From Flavobacterium agricola (GTDB lineage: Bacteria > Bacteroidota > Bacteroidia > Flavobacteriales > Flavobacteriaceae), in contig NZ_CP081495.1 in the NCBI RefSeq assembly GCF_025919725.1, forward strand, positions 558,001-622,000: a stretch of DNA of 64,000 bases. The letters are read 5' to 3'. Both the position numbers and the translations under genes were made by a program. Shown one piece after another: positions 1-9,342 of this stretch (positions are counted from its first letter, which is position 1; every line of letters begins with the position of its first letter). A model generated the notes under the pieces. That model saw only the letters and a list, made by a program, of their open reading frames with translations. It was not told the DNA's origin and made no database searches.

Positions 1-1
1 T

Positions 2-1642
2 GTTTGGTGTGCTTTTGCGGTTGATACCGTTTCGCGCAGAGAATATACCATTCAGGTTAAAAATTTACAAACGGGCGAAATTTTACCGTTTAAGTTAGAA
101 AAAACCACCGGAGGTTCAACTTGGGCATCCGATAATAAAACGTTGTTTTATACCCGTAAAGATCCGGTTACGTTACGTTCAAATCAAATTTTTAAACACA
201 AATTAGGAACCGATGTAAATCAGGATCCGTTGGTTTTTTCTGAAGATGACGAAACGTTTACCACTTTTGTTTATAAAGATAAATCTAAAAAATATTTGGT
301 TATTGGTTCTGAATCGACCTTAACGTCAGAATATCAAATATTAGAGGCTAATAATCCTGACGGTAAATTTAGAATTTTTCAGAAACGCAACCGCGGTTTA
401 GAATACAACATTAGTTATTTTGATGGTAAATTTTATATTATTACCAATAAAGACGGCGCTACCAATTTTAAATTAATGGTTGCTGATGAAGGTAAAACCG
501 ATAAAAAACACTGGAAAGAATACATTCCGCATCGCGAAGATACGTTGTTAGAAAGCCTTGAAATTTTTAAAGATTACATGGTTATTGAAGAACGTAATAA
601 CGGATTAAGTAAAATTTGGATAAAACCGGCGCAGGGCGAAGGTTATTATTTACCTTTTGAGTCTGAAACTTATACGGCTTATGTAGGTACTAATCCTGAT
701 TTTAATTCAGAAATTTTAAGATACGGTTATCAATCGTTAACTACGCCATCGTCGGTTATCGATTTTAACATGCGCACGCATGAAAAAGAAGTGAAAAAAG
801 AACAAGAAGTTTTGGGCGGTACGTTTGATAAAAACAATTATGTTGAAGAACGTGTTTGGGCAACTGCTACCGATGGTACTAAAATTCCGATTTCGTTAGT
901 TTATCGTAAAGATGTAAAAAAAGATGGTAAAAATCCATTGCTTCAATATGCATACGGATCATACGGATCTTCATCCGATCCTTACTTTTCTTCTATTCGT
1001 TTATCTTTATTAGATCGTGGATTTATTTATGCCATTGCACACATTCGAGGAGGTGAAGAATTAGGTAGAAATTGGTATGAAGACGGAAAATTATTGAAAA
1101 AGAAAAATACATTTACTGACTTTGTAGATTGTTCTAAGTTTTTAATTGAAGAAAAATATACCTCGCCAGAACATTTATATGCAGAAGGCGGATCGGCAGG
1201 TGGTTTATTAATGGGCGTAATTGTAAATACAAATCCAGAATTGTACAACGGAGTAATTGCTCAGGTACCTTTTGTAGATGTGGTTACAACCATGTTAGAC
1301 GATTCTATTCCGTTAACTACTGGAGAATATGACGAGTGGGGGAATCCTAATAAAAAAGAATATTTTGATTATATGCTTTCGTACTCGCCAATAGATAATG
1401 TTGTTGCTCAAAATTATCCAAATATGTACGTTTCTACTGGGCTGCACGATTCGCAAGTACAATATTGGGAACCTGCAAAATGGGTAGCAAAATTACGCGC
1501 GAATAAAACAGATAATAATGTATTATTTTTAGACACAAATATGGATGCAGGCCACGGTGGTGCATCCGGAAGGTTTGAAGCTTTAAAAGAAGTAGCTAAA
1601 GAATATAGCTTTTTGTTCGATCTAGAAGGCATAACCGAATAA
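2..1642 (+). CDS. Oligopeptidase B-like serine peptidase (S9A), 5' end outside window
   Basis: The frame is open from base 2, so the gene begins upstream and 546 residues are visible. It is a prolyl-oligopeptidase family (S9A) serine peptidase that cleaves short peptides, probably after basic residues. The catalytic triad can be read: Ser in GGSAGG (visible residue 398), Asp in LHDSQVQYWEP (483) and His in AGHGG (518). The spacings of 85 and 35 residues equal those of E. coli protease II (S532, D617, H652), so about 134 residues are missing upstream. The N-terminal part is the propeller. An internal TTG at 143 could be mistaken for the start, but homologous sequence precedes it. Confidence 0.93.
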   Translation, partial: VWCAFAVDTVSRREYTIQVKNLQTGEILPFKLEKTTGGSTWASDNKTLFYTRKDPVTLRSNQIFKHKLGTDVNQDPLVFSEDDETFTTFVYKDKSKKYLVIGSESTLTSEYQILEANNPDGKFRIFQKRNRGLEYNISYFDGKFYIITNKDGATNFKLMVADEGKTDKKHWKEYIPHREDTLLESLEIFKDYMVIEERNNGLSKIWIKPAQGEGYYLPFESETYTAYVGTNPDFNSEILRYGYQSLTTPSSVIDFNMRTHEKEVKKEQEVLGGTFDKNNYVEERVWATATDGTKIPISLVYRKDVKKDGKNPLLQYAYGSYGSSSDPYFSSIRLSLLDRGFIYAIAHIRGGEELGRNWYEDGKLLKKKNTFTDFVDCSKFLIEEKYTSPEHLYAEGGSAGGLLMGVIVNTNPELYNGVIAQVPFVDVVTTMLDDSIPLTTGEYDEWGNPNKKEYFDYMLSYSPIDNVVAQNYPNMYVSTGLHDSQVQYWEPAKWVAKLRANKTDNNVLFLDTNMDAGHGGASGRFEALKEVAKEYSFLFDLEGITE

Positions 1643-1648
1643 TTTTTG

Positions 1649-1656
1649 TAAATTTG
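1649..1656 (+). promoter_or_regulatory. Possible -7 box for the cysteine synthase-like gene
   Basis: TAAATTTG matches the Bacteroidota TAnnTTTG -7 element and lies 58 bases before the ATG at 1715. No convincing TTG -33 box at the usual spacing was found, so this is a weak call. Confidence 0.35.
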
Positions 1657-1714
1657 CACCGTTATTAAGGTGGGTTGCTTAATACAATTTCAGCCTTATT
1701 TAATTATATATTTT

Positions 1715-2755
1715 ATGAAAAAAGAAATAAAGGCTTTTGATAATATTCTAGCTCTAATTGGTAATACGCCATTAGTTAAGTTAAGTAAAATTACAAAAGA
1801 TTTTAAAGGAAGTTTTTACGGAAAAGTTGAGGCATTTAATCCCGGACATTCGTCTAAAGATAGAATTGCACTTCATATTATTGAACAAGCAGAACAAAAA
1901 GGGATTTTAAAACCTGGAGATACCATTGTAGAAACTACATCAGGAAATACCGGTTTTGCATTAGCCATGGTGAGCGTTATTAAAGGATATGAATGTATTT
2001 TAGCTGTAACTTCCAAATCATCTAAAGATAAAATAGAAATGTTACGTGCTATGGGGGCAAAGGTTTACGTTTGTCCAGCTAATGTAGCAGCAGACGATCC
2101 GAGATCGTATTACAGCGTAGCCAAACGTTTACACCAAGAAATTAAAGGATCGGTTTACATCAACCAATATTTTAATGAGTTAAATGCTGATGCGCATTAC
2201 CAATCTACCGGACCAGAAATTTGGGAACAAACAGCCGGACAAATTACACATTTAGTTGCTTGTTCGGGAACCGGAGGAACTATTTCTGGAACTGCAAAAT
2301 ATTTAAAAGAACAAAATCCGAATATTCGCGTAATTGGCGTTGATGCATACGGATCGGTACTTAAAAAATACCACGAAACTCGAGAATTTGATACCGACGA
2401 AATTTATCCGTATCGCATTGAAGGCATGGGGAAAAACTTAATTCCTACGGCAACTAATTTTGATTTGATTGATAAATTTGTAAAAGTTACTGATGAAGAT
2501 GCTGCGCACAGCGCCAGAAATTTAGCACATACCGAAGGTTTGTTTTTAGGTTATACATCAGGAGCTGCAATTCAGGCAATTAAACAATTAGAACAAGAAG
2601 GTGAATTTGATGAAAACAGCATTGTTGTTGTTATTTTTCCAGATCACGGTTCGCGTTATATGGCCAAAATTTATAACGAAGATTGGATGAGTGAACAAGG
2701 TTTTTTTGATGCTGTTCATACCGACGAATCTTTAAAAATTGAATATATAAAATAA
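1715..2755 (+). CDS. PLP-dependent cystathionine beta-synthase / cysteine synthase family protein
   Basis: A 346-residue fold-type II PLP enzyme acting in sulfur amino-acid metabolism. The start is set at the ATG at 1715 (MKKEIKAFDNIL), which aligns with family N-termini; an earlier in-frame ATG at 1670 adds 15 unconvincing residues. The PLP lysine is K48 in GHSSKDRIAL, the substrate loop is TTSGNTGFALA and the phosphate-binding loop is SGTGGTISG. The GVDAYGS and RIEGMGKN stretches look more like the catalytic core of cystathionine beta-synthase than O-acetylserine sulfhydrylase, but no C-terminal CBS pair is present. Substrate is therefore uncertain. A strong terminator follows directly. Confidence 0.85.
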   Translation: MKKEIKAFDNILALIGNTPLVKLSKITKDFKGSFYGKVEAFNPGHSSKDRIALHIIEQAEQKGILKPGDTIVETTSGNTGFALAMVSVIKGYECILAVTSKSSKDKIEMLRAMGAKVYVCPANVAADDPRSYYSVAKRLHQEIKGSVYINQYFNELNADAHYQSTGPEIWEQTAGQITHLVACSGTGGTISGTAKYLKEQNPNIRVIGVDAYGSVLKKYHETREFDTDEIYPYRIEGMGKNLIPTATNFDLIDKFVKVTDEDAAHSARNLAHTEGLFLGYTSGAAIQAIKQLEQEGEFDENSIVVVIFPDHGSRYMAKIYNEDWMSEQGFFDAVHTDESLKIEYIK

Positions 2756-2777
2756 AAAAATATATCGTACATTTACC

Positions 2778-2807
2778 AAACTCAATTGCTTGCAATTGAG
2801 TTTTTTT
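2778..2807 (+). terminator. Rho-independent terminator
   Basis: An inverted repeat AAACTCAATTGC/GCAATTGAGTTT is followed by a T run, 23 bases after the cysteine synthase-like gene and just before the glycosyltransferase ATG. Confidence 0.9.
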
Positions 2808-2822
2808 ATACCCTAAATTACT

Positions 2823-3818
2823 ATGTTTTTTTCTATTATTATTCCAATATATAACAGGCCCGACGAAATTGACGAGCTTTTACAAACATTAACTCAACAA
2901 ACGTACAATCAACCTTTTGAAATTGTTGTTGTTGAAGATGGATCTAGCATAACTTGTGAGCATATTATTGCCAAATATCAAGATAAATTAAACGTTTCGT
3001 ATTTTTTTAAACCCAATTCTGGTCCTGGAGATTCTAGGAACTTTGGTATGCAAAAAGCCCAAGGAGATTATTTTATAATTTTTGATTCTGATTGTTTAAT
3101 TCCTGAGCAATATTTAGCTGAAGTTGATGCTTATTTATCTCAAAATTTTGTGCATTGTTTTGGCGGTCCTGATGCGGCTCATAATAGCTTTTCAGACATT
3201 CAAAAAGCAATTAACCATACCATGACATCGTTTTTAACTACCGGTGGCGTTCGTGGCGGTTCTGAAAAAATAGATAAGTTTCAACCTCGTAGCTTTAATA
3301 TGGGTATTTCTAGACAAGCTTTTGTTGCAACACAAGGTTTTGGTAAAGTACATCCTGGTGAAGATCCGGATTTATCAATCAGATTATGGAATTTAGGCTA
3401 CGATACGGCATTAATAAGCAATGCTTATGTTTATCACAAACGTCGCATCGATTTTAAAAAGTTTTACAAACAAGTTAATAAATTCGGTAAAGCGCGTCCA
3501 ATTCTTAATTTTTGGTATCCTAAGTACAAAAAGTTAACGTATTGGTTTCCTGTTTGTTATGTTTTTCAGTTTTTGTTGTCGCTTATTTTAACACTTTTAG
3601 GTGTTAAATTATTTTTATATATCAATATATTCTATTTATTTTTAATCGCTTTTCAAGCAACAATTTCTTACAAAAGCTTAAAGATAGGTTTTTTAACTGT
3701 TTTAACAACATTAATACAATTTACTGGCTATGCCTTAGGTTTTATAAAAGCTTACTTTAAAATCTTTATTTTAAAAATAGAACCTAAAAAAGCTTTACCA
3801 GATATGTTTTTTAAATAA
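2823..3818 (+). CDS. Glycosyltransferase family 2 protein
   Basis: A 331-residue GT-A glycosyltransferase. The N-terminal half carries the family 2 fold: PIYNRPDEIDELL at the nucleotide-binding start, VVVEDGSS (residues 35-42), PNSGPGDSRNFG (64-75) and the metal-binding DSD at 88-90. GEDPDLSIRLW is the ED motif near the acceptor site. Two hydrophobic stretches at about residues 240-262 and 268-315 suggest a membrane-anchored C terminus, so it probably works on a lipid-linked or surface polysaccharide. The acceptor cannot be told. coaE starts 5 bases downstream, so the two are co-transcribed. Confidence 0.9.
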   Translation: MFFSIIIPIYNRPDEIDELLQTLTQQTYNQPFEIVVVEDGSSITCEHIIAKYQDKLNVSYFFKPNSGPGDSRNFGMQKAQGDYFIIFDSDCLIPEQYLAEVDAYLSQNFVHCFGGPDAAHNSFSDIQKAINHTMTSFLTTGGVRGGSEKIDKFQPRSFNMGISRQAFVATQGFGKVHPGEDPDLSIRLWNLGYDTALISNAYVYHKRRIDFKKFYKQVNKFGKARPILNFWYPKYKKLTYWFPVCYVFQFLLSLILTLLGVKLFLYINIFYLFLIAFQATISYKSLKIGFLTVLTTLIQFTGYALGFIKAYFKIFILKIEPKKALPDMFFK

Positions 3819-3823
3819 TAATT

Positions 3824-4405
3824 ATGGCGAAAATTATTGGAATTACTGGCGGAATAGGCAGTGGTAAGACAACTCTTATAGAATATTTAAAATCTTTAGG
3901 ATATTTCGTATATGTATCTGATAATGAGGCAAAGAATTTATTAAATTCTAAAGAAATCATTAATAAAGTGCAATTTTTGTTTAAAAAACACGTTTTAATA
4001 TTAGATGGAGTTTTAGACAGAAAAAAACTAGCCGAAATTGTTTTTGCGGATCCGGAACAATTACAAAAATTAAACAATTTGATTCATCCTTTGGTTAAAG
4101 AGCATTTTGACAATTGGACAAAGCAACATGAAAACGAATCGCTTTTGTTTAAAGAATCTGCAATTTTATTCGAATCTGGTGCTTATAAAGCTTGTGATTA
4201 TACCATTTTAATAACTGCGCCAGAAGCTTTACGAATTGCACGCGTTATGCAACGCGATGGCGTTTCTGAAGAAAATGTAAAAGAAAGAATGAATAACCAA
4301 TGGTCGGATCAGCAAAAAGCACAATTTTCTGATTATATTATTGAAAACATCGATTTAGAGGCCGCTAAACAAGAAATTATTAATGTAATTAACAAGATTG
4401 GTTAA
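3824..4405 (+). CDS. coaE: Dephospho-CoA kinase
   Basis: 193 residues, the usual length. It phosphorylates the 3'-hydroxyl of dephospho-CoA with ATP, the last step of coenzyme A synthesis in the cytoplasm. The P-loop GGIGSGKT is at residues 9-16, followed by YVSDNEAKNLL (the D of the substrate site), then LIHPLVKEH and ESAILFESG of the CoA-binding lid region, and RDGVSEENVKERMNNQW near the C terminus. It is coupled to the upstream glycosyltransferase by a 5-base gap. Confidence 0.95.
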   Translation: MAKIIGITGGIGSGKTTLIEYLKSLGYFVYVSDNEAKNLLNSKEIINKVQFLFKKHVLILDGVLDRKKLAEIVFADPEQLQKLNNLIHPLVKEHFDNWTKQHENESLLFKESAILFESGAYKACDYTILITAPEALRIARVMQRDGVSEENVKERMNNQWSDQQKAQFSDYIIENIDLEAAKQEIINVINKIG

Positions 4406-4468
4406 AATTCATTGTTAATTTTTGGTTAATTAGTGAAGTAGATTTATGTTAAAATTGTATTTTTGGTT

Positions 4469-6055
4469 ATGAACAATAAGGTAAGATTCCGTTTTTTAAT
4501 TGTTTTAATGACAATTTCTATTATAGGAATAATAGGTGTGCAATTATTTTGGATGTATACCTCGTTAGAAAATAATAAAGAACAGTTTAAATATAATGTA
4601 TTACAAGTTTTAAACGGCGTTGGTAAAACGCTGGAAAATAATGAATTGACTGATTTTTATAAGGAGTATAGTGAAATGGCTAAAAAGTCAACAACGCCTC
4701 CTACAAAAAACGTAGCTAGAGAATTTAAATACATTAAAAGAGATTTTAATACCAATCAGGAAATAATTTATTCTAATACTTTATTCCAGGAAGATTATAA
4801 CGTTAAAAAAAATTATTTTGATAAAGGTTTGGATACAAGTTCTATTTATAGATACTCATCTAAACGAAAAACAGAAATAGTTGATAAAAAGTTTATTGAT
4901 AACTTTGGTTTTGATGATGGAAAATCTAAAAGTCAGGTTATAGAAAATGAAGGTTATTTAGATGCATATGATATTGCGAATTTTAATGTAAATTACCGCG
5001 ATATTGTTGCTTTAAAGCCGATTTCTGATCGTATTGATACCGAGGAGTTAGCTGGGATTTTAAAAGAAGAGTTAAAAAAATATGGCCTTTCAACCGATTT
5101 TGAATTCTGTGTTTACAGCAAAAATTTACCTACTAAGGTAAAATCTGAAGATTTTCTTTACAATAAAGACAATACGTATGCTGCGCCTATATTTTTTAAT
5201 AACGACAACCAAACTAATTTTCAGTTACTAGTTAGCTTTCCAGACAAAAATGAATTTTTATTTTCATCTTTATTAGGATTGTCTTTGCTTTCTATATTGT
5301 TTACTATGATTATTATAGGTACGTATTATAGTGCAATTACGCAGCTGAAAAATCAAAAAGAAATTTCTGAGATCAAATCAGATTTCATTAACAATATGAC
5401 ACACGAATTTAAAACACCAATTGCAACTATCAATTTGGCTTTAGATTCAATTAAAAATCCGAAAATATTTAGTGATTCCGAAAAAGTTCACCGTTATTTA
5501 GGATTAATTAAAGAAGAAAACAAACGCATGTTAGCTCAAGTTAACAATGTGTTGCAGATTTCAAGATTAGAAAAACAAGAAGCGGTTATTGAAAAAGAAC
5601 CTTTCGATGTTCACGAATTAATACAAGATGGTGTTGACCATGTGAAGTTATTAGTTGAAGATCGTCAAGGAAAAGTGAGTTTGGATTTGCAAGCTTTAGA
5701 GTCTGAAGTTAATTTAAATCAAACGCATTTTACGAGCATTATGGTTAACTTGCTTGATAATGCTATTAAATATTCGCCTGAAGCACCAGTAATAAACGTT
5801 AAAACGTTTAACGATGCACCCGGAAGTATTACCATACAAGTTAGTGATAAAGGGCAGGGAATGAGCAAAACCGCATTAAAACGTGTTTTTGAACAATTTT
5901 ATCGTGAACATACAGGGAATTTACACAACGTTAAAGGGCATGGTTTGGGGCTCGCCTATGTAAAACGTATTGTAGAGGACTTGAATGGTCAAATATCTGT
6001 AGAGAGTGAAAAAGGTAAAGGCTCTACATTTACAATCAAAATGCCACTAATATAA
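4469..6055 (+). CDS. Membrane sensor histidine kinase (RprX-like)
   Basis: 528 residues from the ATG at 4469. The order is: TM1 (about residues 8-28), a roughly 230-residue extracytoplasmic sensor region, TM2 (about 265-287), HisKA with the phospho-acceptor H312 in MTHEFKTP, then HATPase_c with VNLLDNAIKYSP (N box), DKGQGM (G1) and GHGLGLAYVKRIV (G2). It should autophosphorylate and pass phosphate to the response regulator encoded 11 bases downstream. The pair resembles RprX/RprY of Bacteroides. The input signal is unknown. No HAMP domain is obvious. Confidence 0.93.
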   Translation: MNNKVRFRFLIVLMTISIIGIIGVQLFWMYTSLENNKEQFKYNVLQVLNGVGKTLENNELTDFYKEYSEMAKKSTTPPTKNVAREFKYIKRDFNTNQEIIYSNTLFQEDYNVKKNYFDKGLDTSSIYRYSSKRKTEIVDKKFIDNFGFDDGKSKSQVIENEGYLDAYDIANFNVNYRDIVALKPISDRIDTEELAGILKEELKKYGLSTDFEFCVYSKNLPTKVKSEDFLYNKDNTYAAPIFFNNDNQTNFQLLVSFPDKNEFLFSSLLGLSLLSILFTMIIIGTYYSAITQLKNQKEISEIKSDFINNMTHEFKTPIATINLALDSIKNPKIFSDSEKVHRYLGLIKEENKRMLAQVNNVLQISRLEKQEAVIEKEPFDVHELIQDGVDHVKLLVEDRQGKVSLDLQALESEVNLNQTHFTSIMVNLLDNAIKYSPEAPVINVKTFNDAPGSITIQVSDKGQGMSKTALKRVFEQFYREHTGNLHNVKGHGLGLAYVKRIVEDLNGQISVESEKGKGSTFTIKMPLI

Positions 6056-6066
6056 TAAGAAAGAAA

Positions 6067-6783
6067 ATGGATGTAATGAACAAAAAAATTCTATTAGTAG
6101 AAGATGATCCAAACTTTGGAGCAGTACTTAAAGATTATTTATTAATAAATGATTTTGACGTTACTTTAGCTAAAAATGGAATGGAAGGCTTCGAAAAATT
6201 TAAAAAAGAAACTTTCAATTTATGTATTCTAGATGTGATGATGCCATACAAAGATGGTTACACACTAGCAAAAGAAATTAGAGAAAAAAATAAAGAAATT
6301 CCTATTATATTCTTAACTGCAAAATCAATGAAAGAAGATGTTTTGCGTGGGTATAAAGTAGGAGCTGATGATTACTTAAACAAACCGTTTGATTCGGAAG
6401 TTTTATTACTTAAAATTCGTGCTATTTTACAACGTAAAGCTACGGAAGTAAAAACAGACAATACGCGTTTTGAGTTTGAAATTGGTAAGTTTCATTTAAA
6501 TTCTAAGCTACGTTCTTTAACTTTTCCTGGGCAAGAGCCAATTAAATTGTCGCCTAAAGAGAATGAGTTATTAAAAATGTTAGCTTTACATGAAAATGAT
6601 TTAATGCCGCGTGAATTGGCTTTAACTAAAATTTGGAGAGATGATAACTATTTTACATCTCGAAGCATGGATGTTTATATTGCAAAATTACGTAAGTATT
6701 TAAAAGCAGATGAAAACGTTGAAATTATTAACATTCACGGTGAAGGTTTCCGTTTAGTTGATAAAAGTAAAGTTGAAGAATAA
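6067..6783 (+). CDS. OmpR/PhoB-family response regulator (RprY-like)
   Basis: 238 residues: receiver domain (acidic pair D13/D14, phospho-acceptor D56 in CILDVMMPYKDG, KPF near residue 112) followed by a winged-helix DNA-binding domain (KLSPKENELLKMLALHEND, then SRSMDVYIAKLRKYL, then GEGFRL). It is the partner of the sensor kinase 11 bases upstream. Start could be M1 or M4 (MNKKILLVEDD); the latter gives a more standard N terminus. A strong hairpin terminator ends the operon. Confidence 0.94.
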   Translation: MDVMNKKILLVEDDPNFGAVLKDYLLINDFDVTLAKNGMEGFEKFKKETFNLCILDVMMPYKDGYTLAKEIREKNKEIPIIFLTAKSMKEDVLRGYKVGADDYLNKPFDSEVLLLKIRAILQRKATEVKTDNTRFEFEIGKFHLNSKLRSLTFPGQEPIKLSPKENELLKMLALHENDLMPRELALTKIWRDDNYFTSRSMDVYIAKLRKYLKADENVEIINIHGEGFRLVDKSKVEE

Positions 6784-6791
6784 CAAAAAAG

Positions 6792-6824
6792 AAAAGGTCA
6801 GTTTTTAAAACTGACCTTTTTTAT
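6792..6824. terminator. Bidirectional terminator between response regulator and thioesterase
   Basis: The stem AAAAGGTCAGTTT/AAACTGACCTTTT has A and T runs on both sides. It can end the plus-strand two-component operon and the minus-strand thioesterase-miaA transcript. Confidence 0.9.
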
Positions 6825-7564
6825 TTTAATTCAACTTCCATACAAAAGCAAACTTTTTTATTTTTCTCGATTGTAAATAAAATATGATTGTTTACTTGTG
6901 TTTTTTTAATTTCTACTTGTTCGTTCAAATTTAATTCTCGTAAATAATTTAGGTTTAAAGATTTTATTTGCTCATTAACAATCAAATCAACATCAAAAAC
7001 ATCTAAGCACCATTCTACATATTTTACATTGTTTACGTGGTTTACAATGTCTAAGTCTGATAACCTTACTTGGCGTTGCTCTACCAATTGCGTGGGTTCG
7101 GCATAATTAATTCTGCTTGCTTCTTTGCTTGTAGGTTTACGATCTGGATATCGAATTAAATGACCCGAATTAATAGCTAACTGATCGGCTGCTTTACGAC
7201 GCTCGGTATCTAAAACTACCCATAAACTTGTAGCGCCAGCCAATTTTTTATCGCCCAAATACATTTCAATGGCACGAATAGAACGGCCGTTGTCTAAATA
7301 TTCAATCCAAGTTGTAATAGTAACTTCATCTCCCCATTTAGGCATTTCAATAACCTCAATATACATGCGGCTTACAACCCAAGCTTGTTTGTTTGCTTGC
7401 ATATCAGCAAAACTCATTCCGCCAGAATCTGAATGTGCCGAAGCTGTTAGCTGAAACAAATGATTCATGTCGGTATATTTTAGTTTTCCGTTAGCTGCAC
7501 ATTGTGTGAAGTTTATTTCCCAGTTTAATGAAAATATGGATTGAAAATTTGGTGATATAGGCAT
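6821..7564 (-). CDS. Acyl-ACP thioesterase
   Basis: 247 residues with two hotdog domains. It hydrolyses acyl-ACP to free fatty acid, ending or diverting fatty-acid synthesis. The second hotdog carries LSDLDIVNHVNNVKYVEWCL, equivalent to the plant FatA/FatB active-site region (N and H of NHVNN). The first hotdog includes WVVSRMYIEVIEMPKWGDEV. It starts one base from the miaA stop codon (7565), so translation is probably coupled. No signal peptide; cytoplasmic. Confidence 0.9.
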   Translation of the reverse strand: MPISPNFQSIFSLNWEINFTQCAANGKLKYTDMNHLFQLTASAHSDSGGMSFADMQANKQAWVVSRMYIEVIEMPKWGDEVTITTWIEYLDNGRSIRAIEMYLGDKKLAGATSLWVVLDTERRKAADQLAINSGHLIRYPDRKPTSKEASRINYAEPTQLVEQRQVRLSDLDIVNHVNNVKYVEWCLDVFDVDLIVNEQIKSLNLNYLRELNLNEQVEIKKTQVNNHILFTIEKNKKVCFCMEVELK

Positions 7565-8497
7565 TTACGATTGAATTATGGAGTTTACGGTATTAATAAT
7601 TTCATTGTAATCGGTTTTATAATCAAACCAATGGGTATTTTCGGTTCGTTTAAACCAAGTAATTTGACGCTTGGCAAAACGACGTGTATTTTTCTTAATT
7701 TCTTCAGTAGCTGTTTCTAAATCTGTATTTCCGTCTAAATAATCAAAAATTTCGCGATAACCTACCGTTTGTAAAGCATTTAAATTTTTATTAGGATATA
7801 AGTTTTTAACTTCATCTAGCAATCCGTTTTTTAGCATGATATCAACACGTAAATTAATGCGTTCATACATTTTTTCACGATCGGCAGTTAACCCAATAAT
7901 TATAGGCGTAAAATTTCGTGTTTGCGTTCTTTTACCTAAATAACTTGAATATGGCTTTTCGCTACCTATGGTAACCTCCAGAAAACGCATCATGCGCTGT
8001 GGGTTTTCTAACGTTTGCGGATTGTTTTGCTGTAAAAAAGTGAAATATTCAGGATCTAAAGTTTGTAATTGTTGTTGTAAATATGCTATTCCATTTTTTT
8101 CGTACAAAGCAATTAAATTTTGGCGTACGTGCATAGCAACTTCAGGAAATTCATCAAAACCTTTTAAAACTGCATCCACGTACAACCCAGAACCTCCAAC
8201 AAGAATTTGAACGTTATTGGATTGAAACAGTTCTTCTAACTTAGCTAAAGCTTCAATTTCAAAATCACCTACGGTATAATTTTCAAAAATTGATTTATTT
8301 TGAATGAAATGATGTGGAGCTTGTTCTAATTCGGTTTTTGAAGGAACAGCGGTGCCAATTTCCATTTCTTTATAAAATTGACGGCTGTCGCAAGAAATAA
8401 TGTTGCAATTATAATAATTTGCTAATTGAATTGCCAAGGCCGTTTTACCAATAGCCGTTGGCCCAACTACGGTAAGTAAGTAATTTTTATTGGCCAT
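7565..8497 (-). CDS. miaA: tRNA dimethylallyltransferase
   Basis: 310 residues from the ATG whose complement is 8495-8497 (MANKNYLLTVVGPT). A start 8 codons earlier would overlap the upstream channel gene. It adds a dimethylallyl group to A37 of tRNAs that read UNN codons. The P-loop is GPTAIGKT (residues 12-19), then SCDSRQFYKEMEIGTA (substrate aspartate), GGSGLYVDAVLKG, QNNPQRMMRFLEV-like nucleotide-binding region and the KRQITWFKR stretch that contacts tRNA. It lies between the K+ channel and the thioesterase with 1-2 base gaps. Confidence 0.95.
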   Translation of the reverse strand: MANKNYLLTVVGPTAIGKTALAIQLANYYNCNIISCDSRQFYKEMEIGTAVPSKTELEQAPHHFIQNKSIFENYTVGDFEIEALAKLEELFQSNNVQILVGGSGLYVDAVLKGFDEFPEVAMHVRQNLIALYEKNGIAYLQQQLQTLDPEYFTFLQQNNPQTLENPQRMMRFLEVTIGSEKPYSSYLGKRTQTRNFTPIIIGLTADREKMYERINLRVDIMLKNGLLDEVKNLYPNKNLNALQTVGYREIFDYLDGNTDLETATEEIKKNTRRFAKRQITWFKRTENTHWFDYKTDYNEIINTVNSIIQS

Positions 8498-8499
8498 TT

Positions 8500-9336
8500 T
8501 TAACTTAATTTTTCGCCACAATTATGGCAATAATTTGCATCTTGGTTGTATATAAACGTTGTACAACGCGGGCAAATACGATGTTCTTCTAACTCAGGGT
8601 TTTGTTTGTTTGCATTGGCATATTCAGCCGTAACAATTCCGGTTGGTACAGCAATGATTCCGTATCCCATTATCATAATAAATGAAGCAATAGCTTGACC
8701 AAGGGCCGTGTGTGGTGAAATATCGCCATAACCAACGGTTGTCATGGTTACAATACACCAATAAATGCTTGTTGGGATATCTTTATAGCCGTGTTCTGGC
8801 CCTTCAACCAAATACATTAAAGTACCCAAAACGATAGAAAGTACAATAATGAAATATACAAACACTAAAATTTTATTCCGGCTTGCTTTTAGTGCTAATT
8901 TTAAATGATATTGCTGACCTAATACTGGCATTAAATCTAAAATAGCGAATAAGCGTAGTAAACGTAAACTTCTGAAAACAATTAAAACTTTTGAAGTTGG
9001 AATAAAGAACGATAAATACATGGGCAACAATGCCAGTAAATCTACAATACCCCAAAAGCTAAAAATATAGTTTAGCGGGCGTTTGTTGCACAAAATCCGT
9101 AAAATATATTCAACAGTAAAAAATACAGTTATTACCCATTCTGCAACTACAAAAAAGTGATGATGTAAGCTGTCGTACCTTGGCATTGATTCTAAAGTAA
9201 TTAGAATTAAGCTAAGTAGAATAACAACTAATAAGGATAAGTCGAATAATTTACCCCAAAACGTATTGGCACCATATATGATGATATAAATTTGCTGACG
9301 CAAAAGGTCATATTTGGATTTAATTTTGTTTCTCAT
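8500..9336 (-). CDS. Voltage-gated potassium channel subunit with C-terminal zinc ribbon
   Basis: 278 residues, six membrane segments. S4 carries repeated arginines (FRSLRLLRLF, residues 121-130) and the pore has the selectivity filter TVGYGD (200-205). It is therefore a KvAP/Kch-type channel subunit in the cytoplasmic membrane. The C terminus has two CxxC pairs (C255/C258 and C270/C273), a small zinc ribbon replacing the RCK domain seen in many bacterial channels. The ATG lies 6 bases from the stop of the exonuclease gene, in a minus-strand gene string. Confidence 0.92.
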   Translation of the reverse strand: MRNKIKSKYDLLRQQIYIIIYGANTFWGKLFDLSLLVVILLSLILITLESMPRYDSLHHHFFVVAEWVITVFFTVEYILRILCNKRPLNYIFSFWGIVDLLALLPMYLSFFIPTSKVLIVFRSLRLLRLFAILDLMPVLGQQYHLKLALKASRNKILVFVYFIIVLSIVLGTLMYLVEGPEHGYKDIPTSIYWCIVTMTTVGYGDISPHTALGQAIASFIMIMGYGIIAVPTGIVTAEYANANKQNPELEEHRICPRCTTFIYNQDANYCHNCGEKLS

Positions 9337-9342
9337 AACACC

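Noticed and set aside
1670..1714. Upstream start for the cysteine synthase-like gene
   Set aside because: Adds 15 residues with no family match; the ATG at 1715 fits known N-termini.
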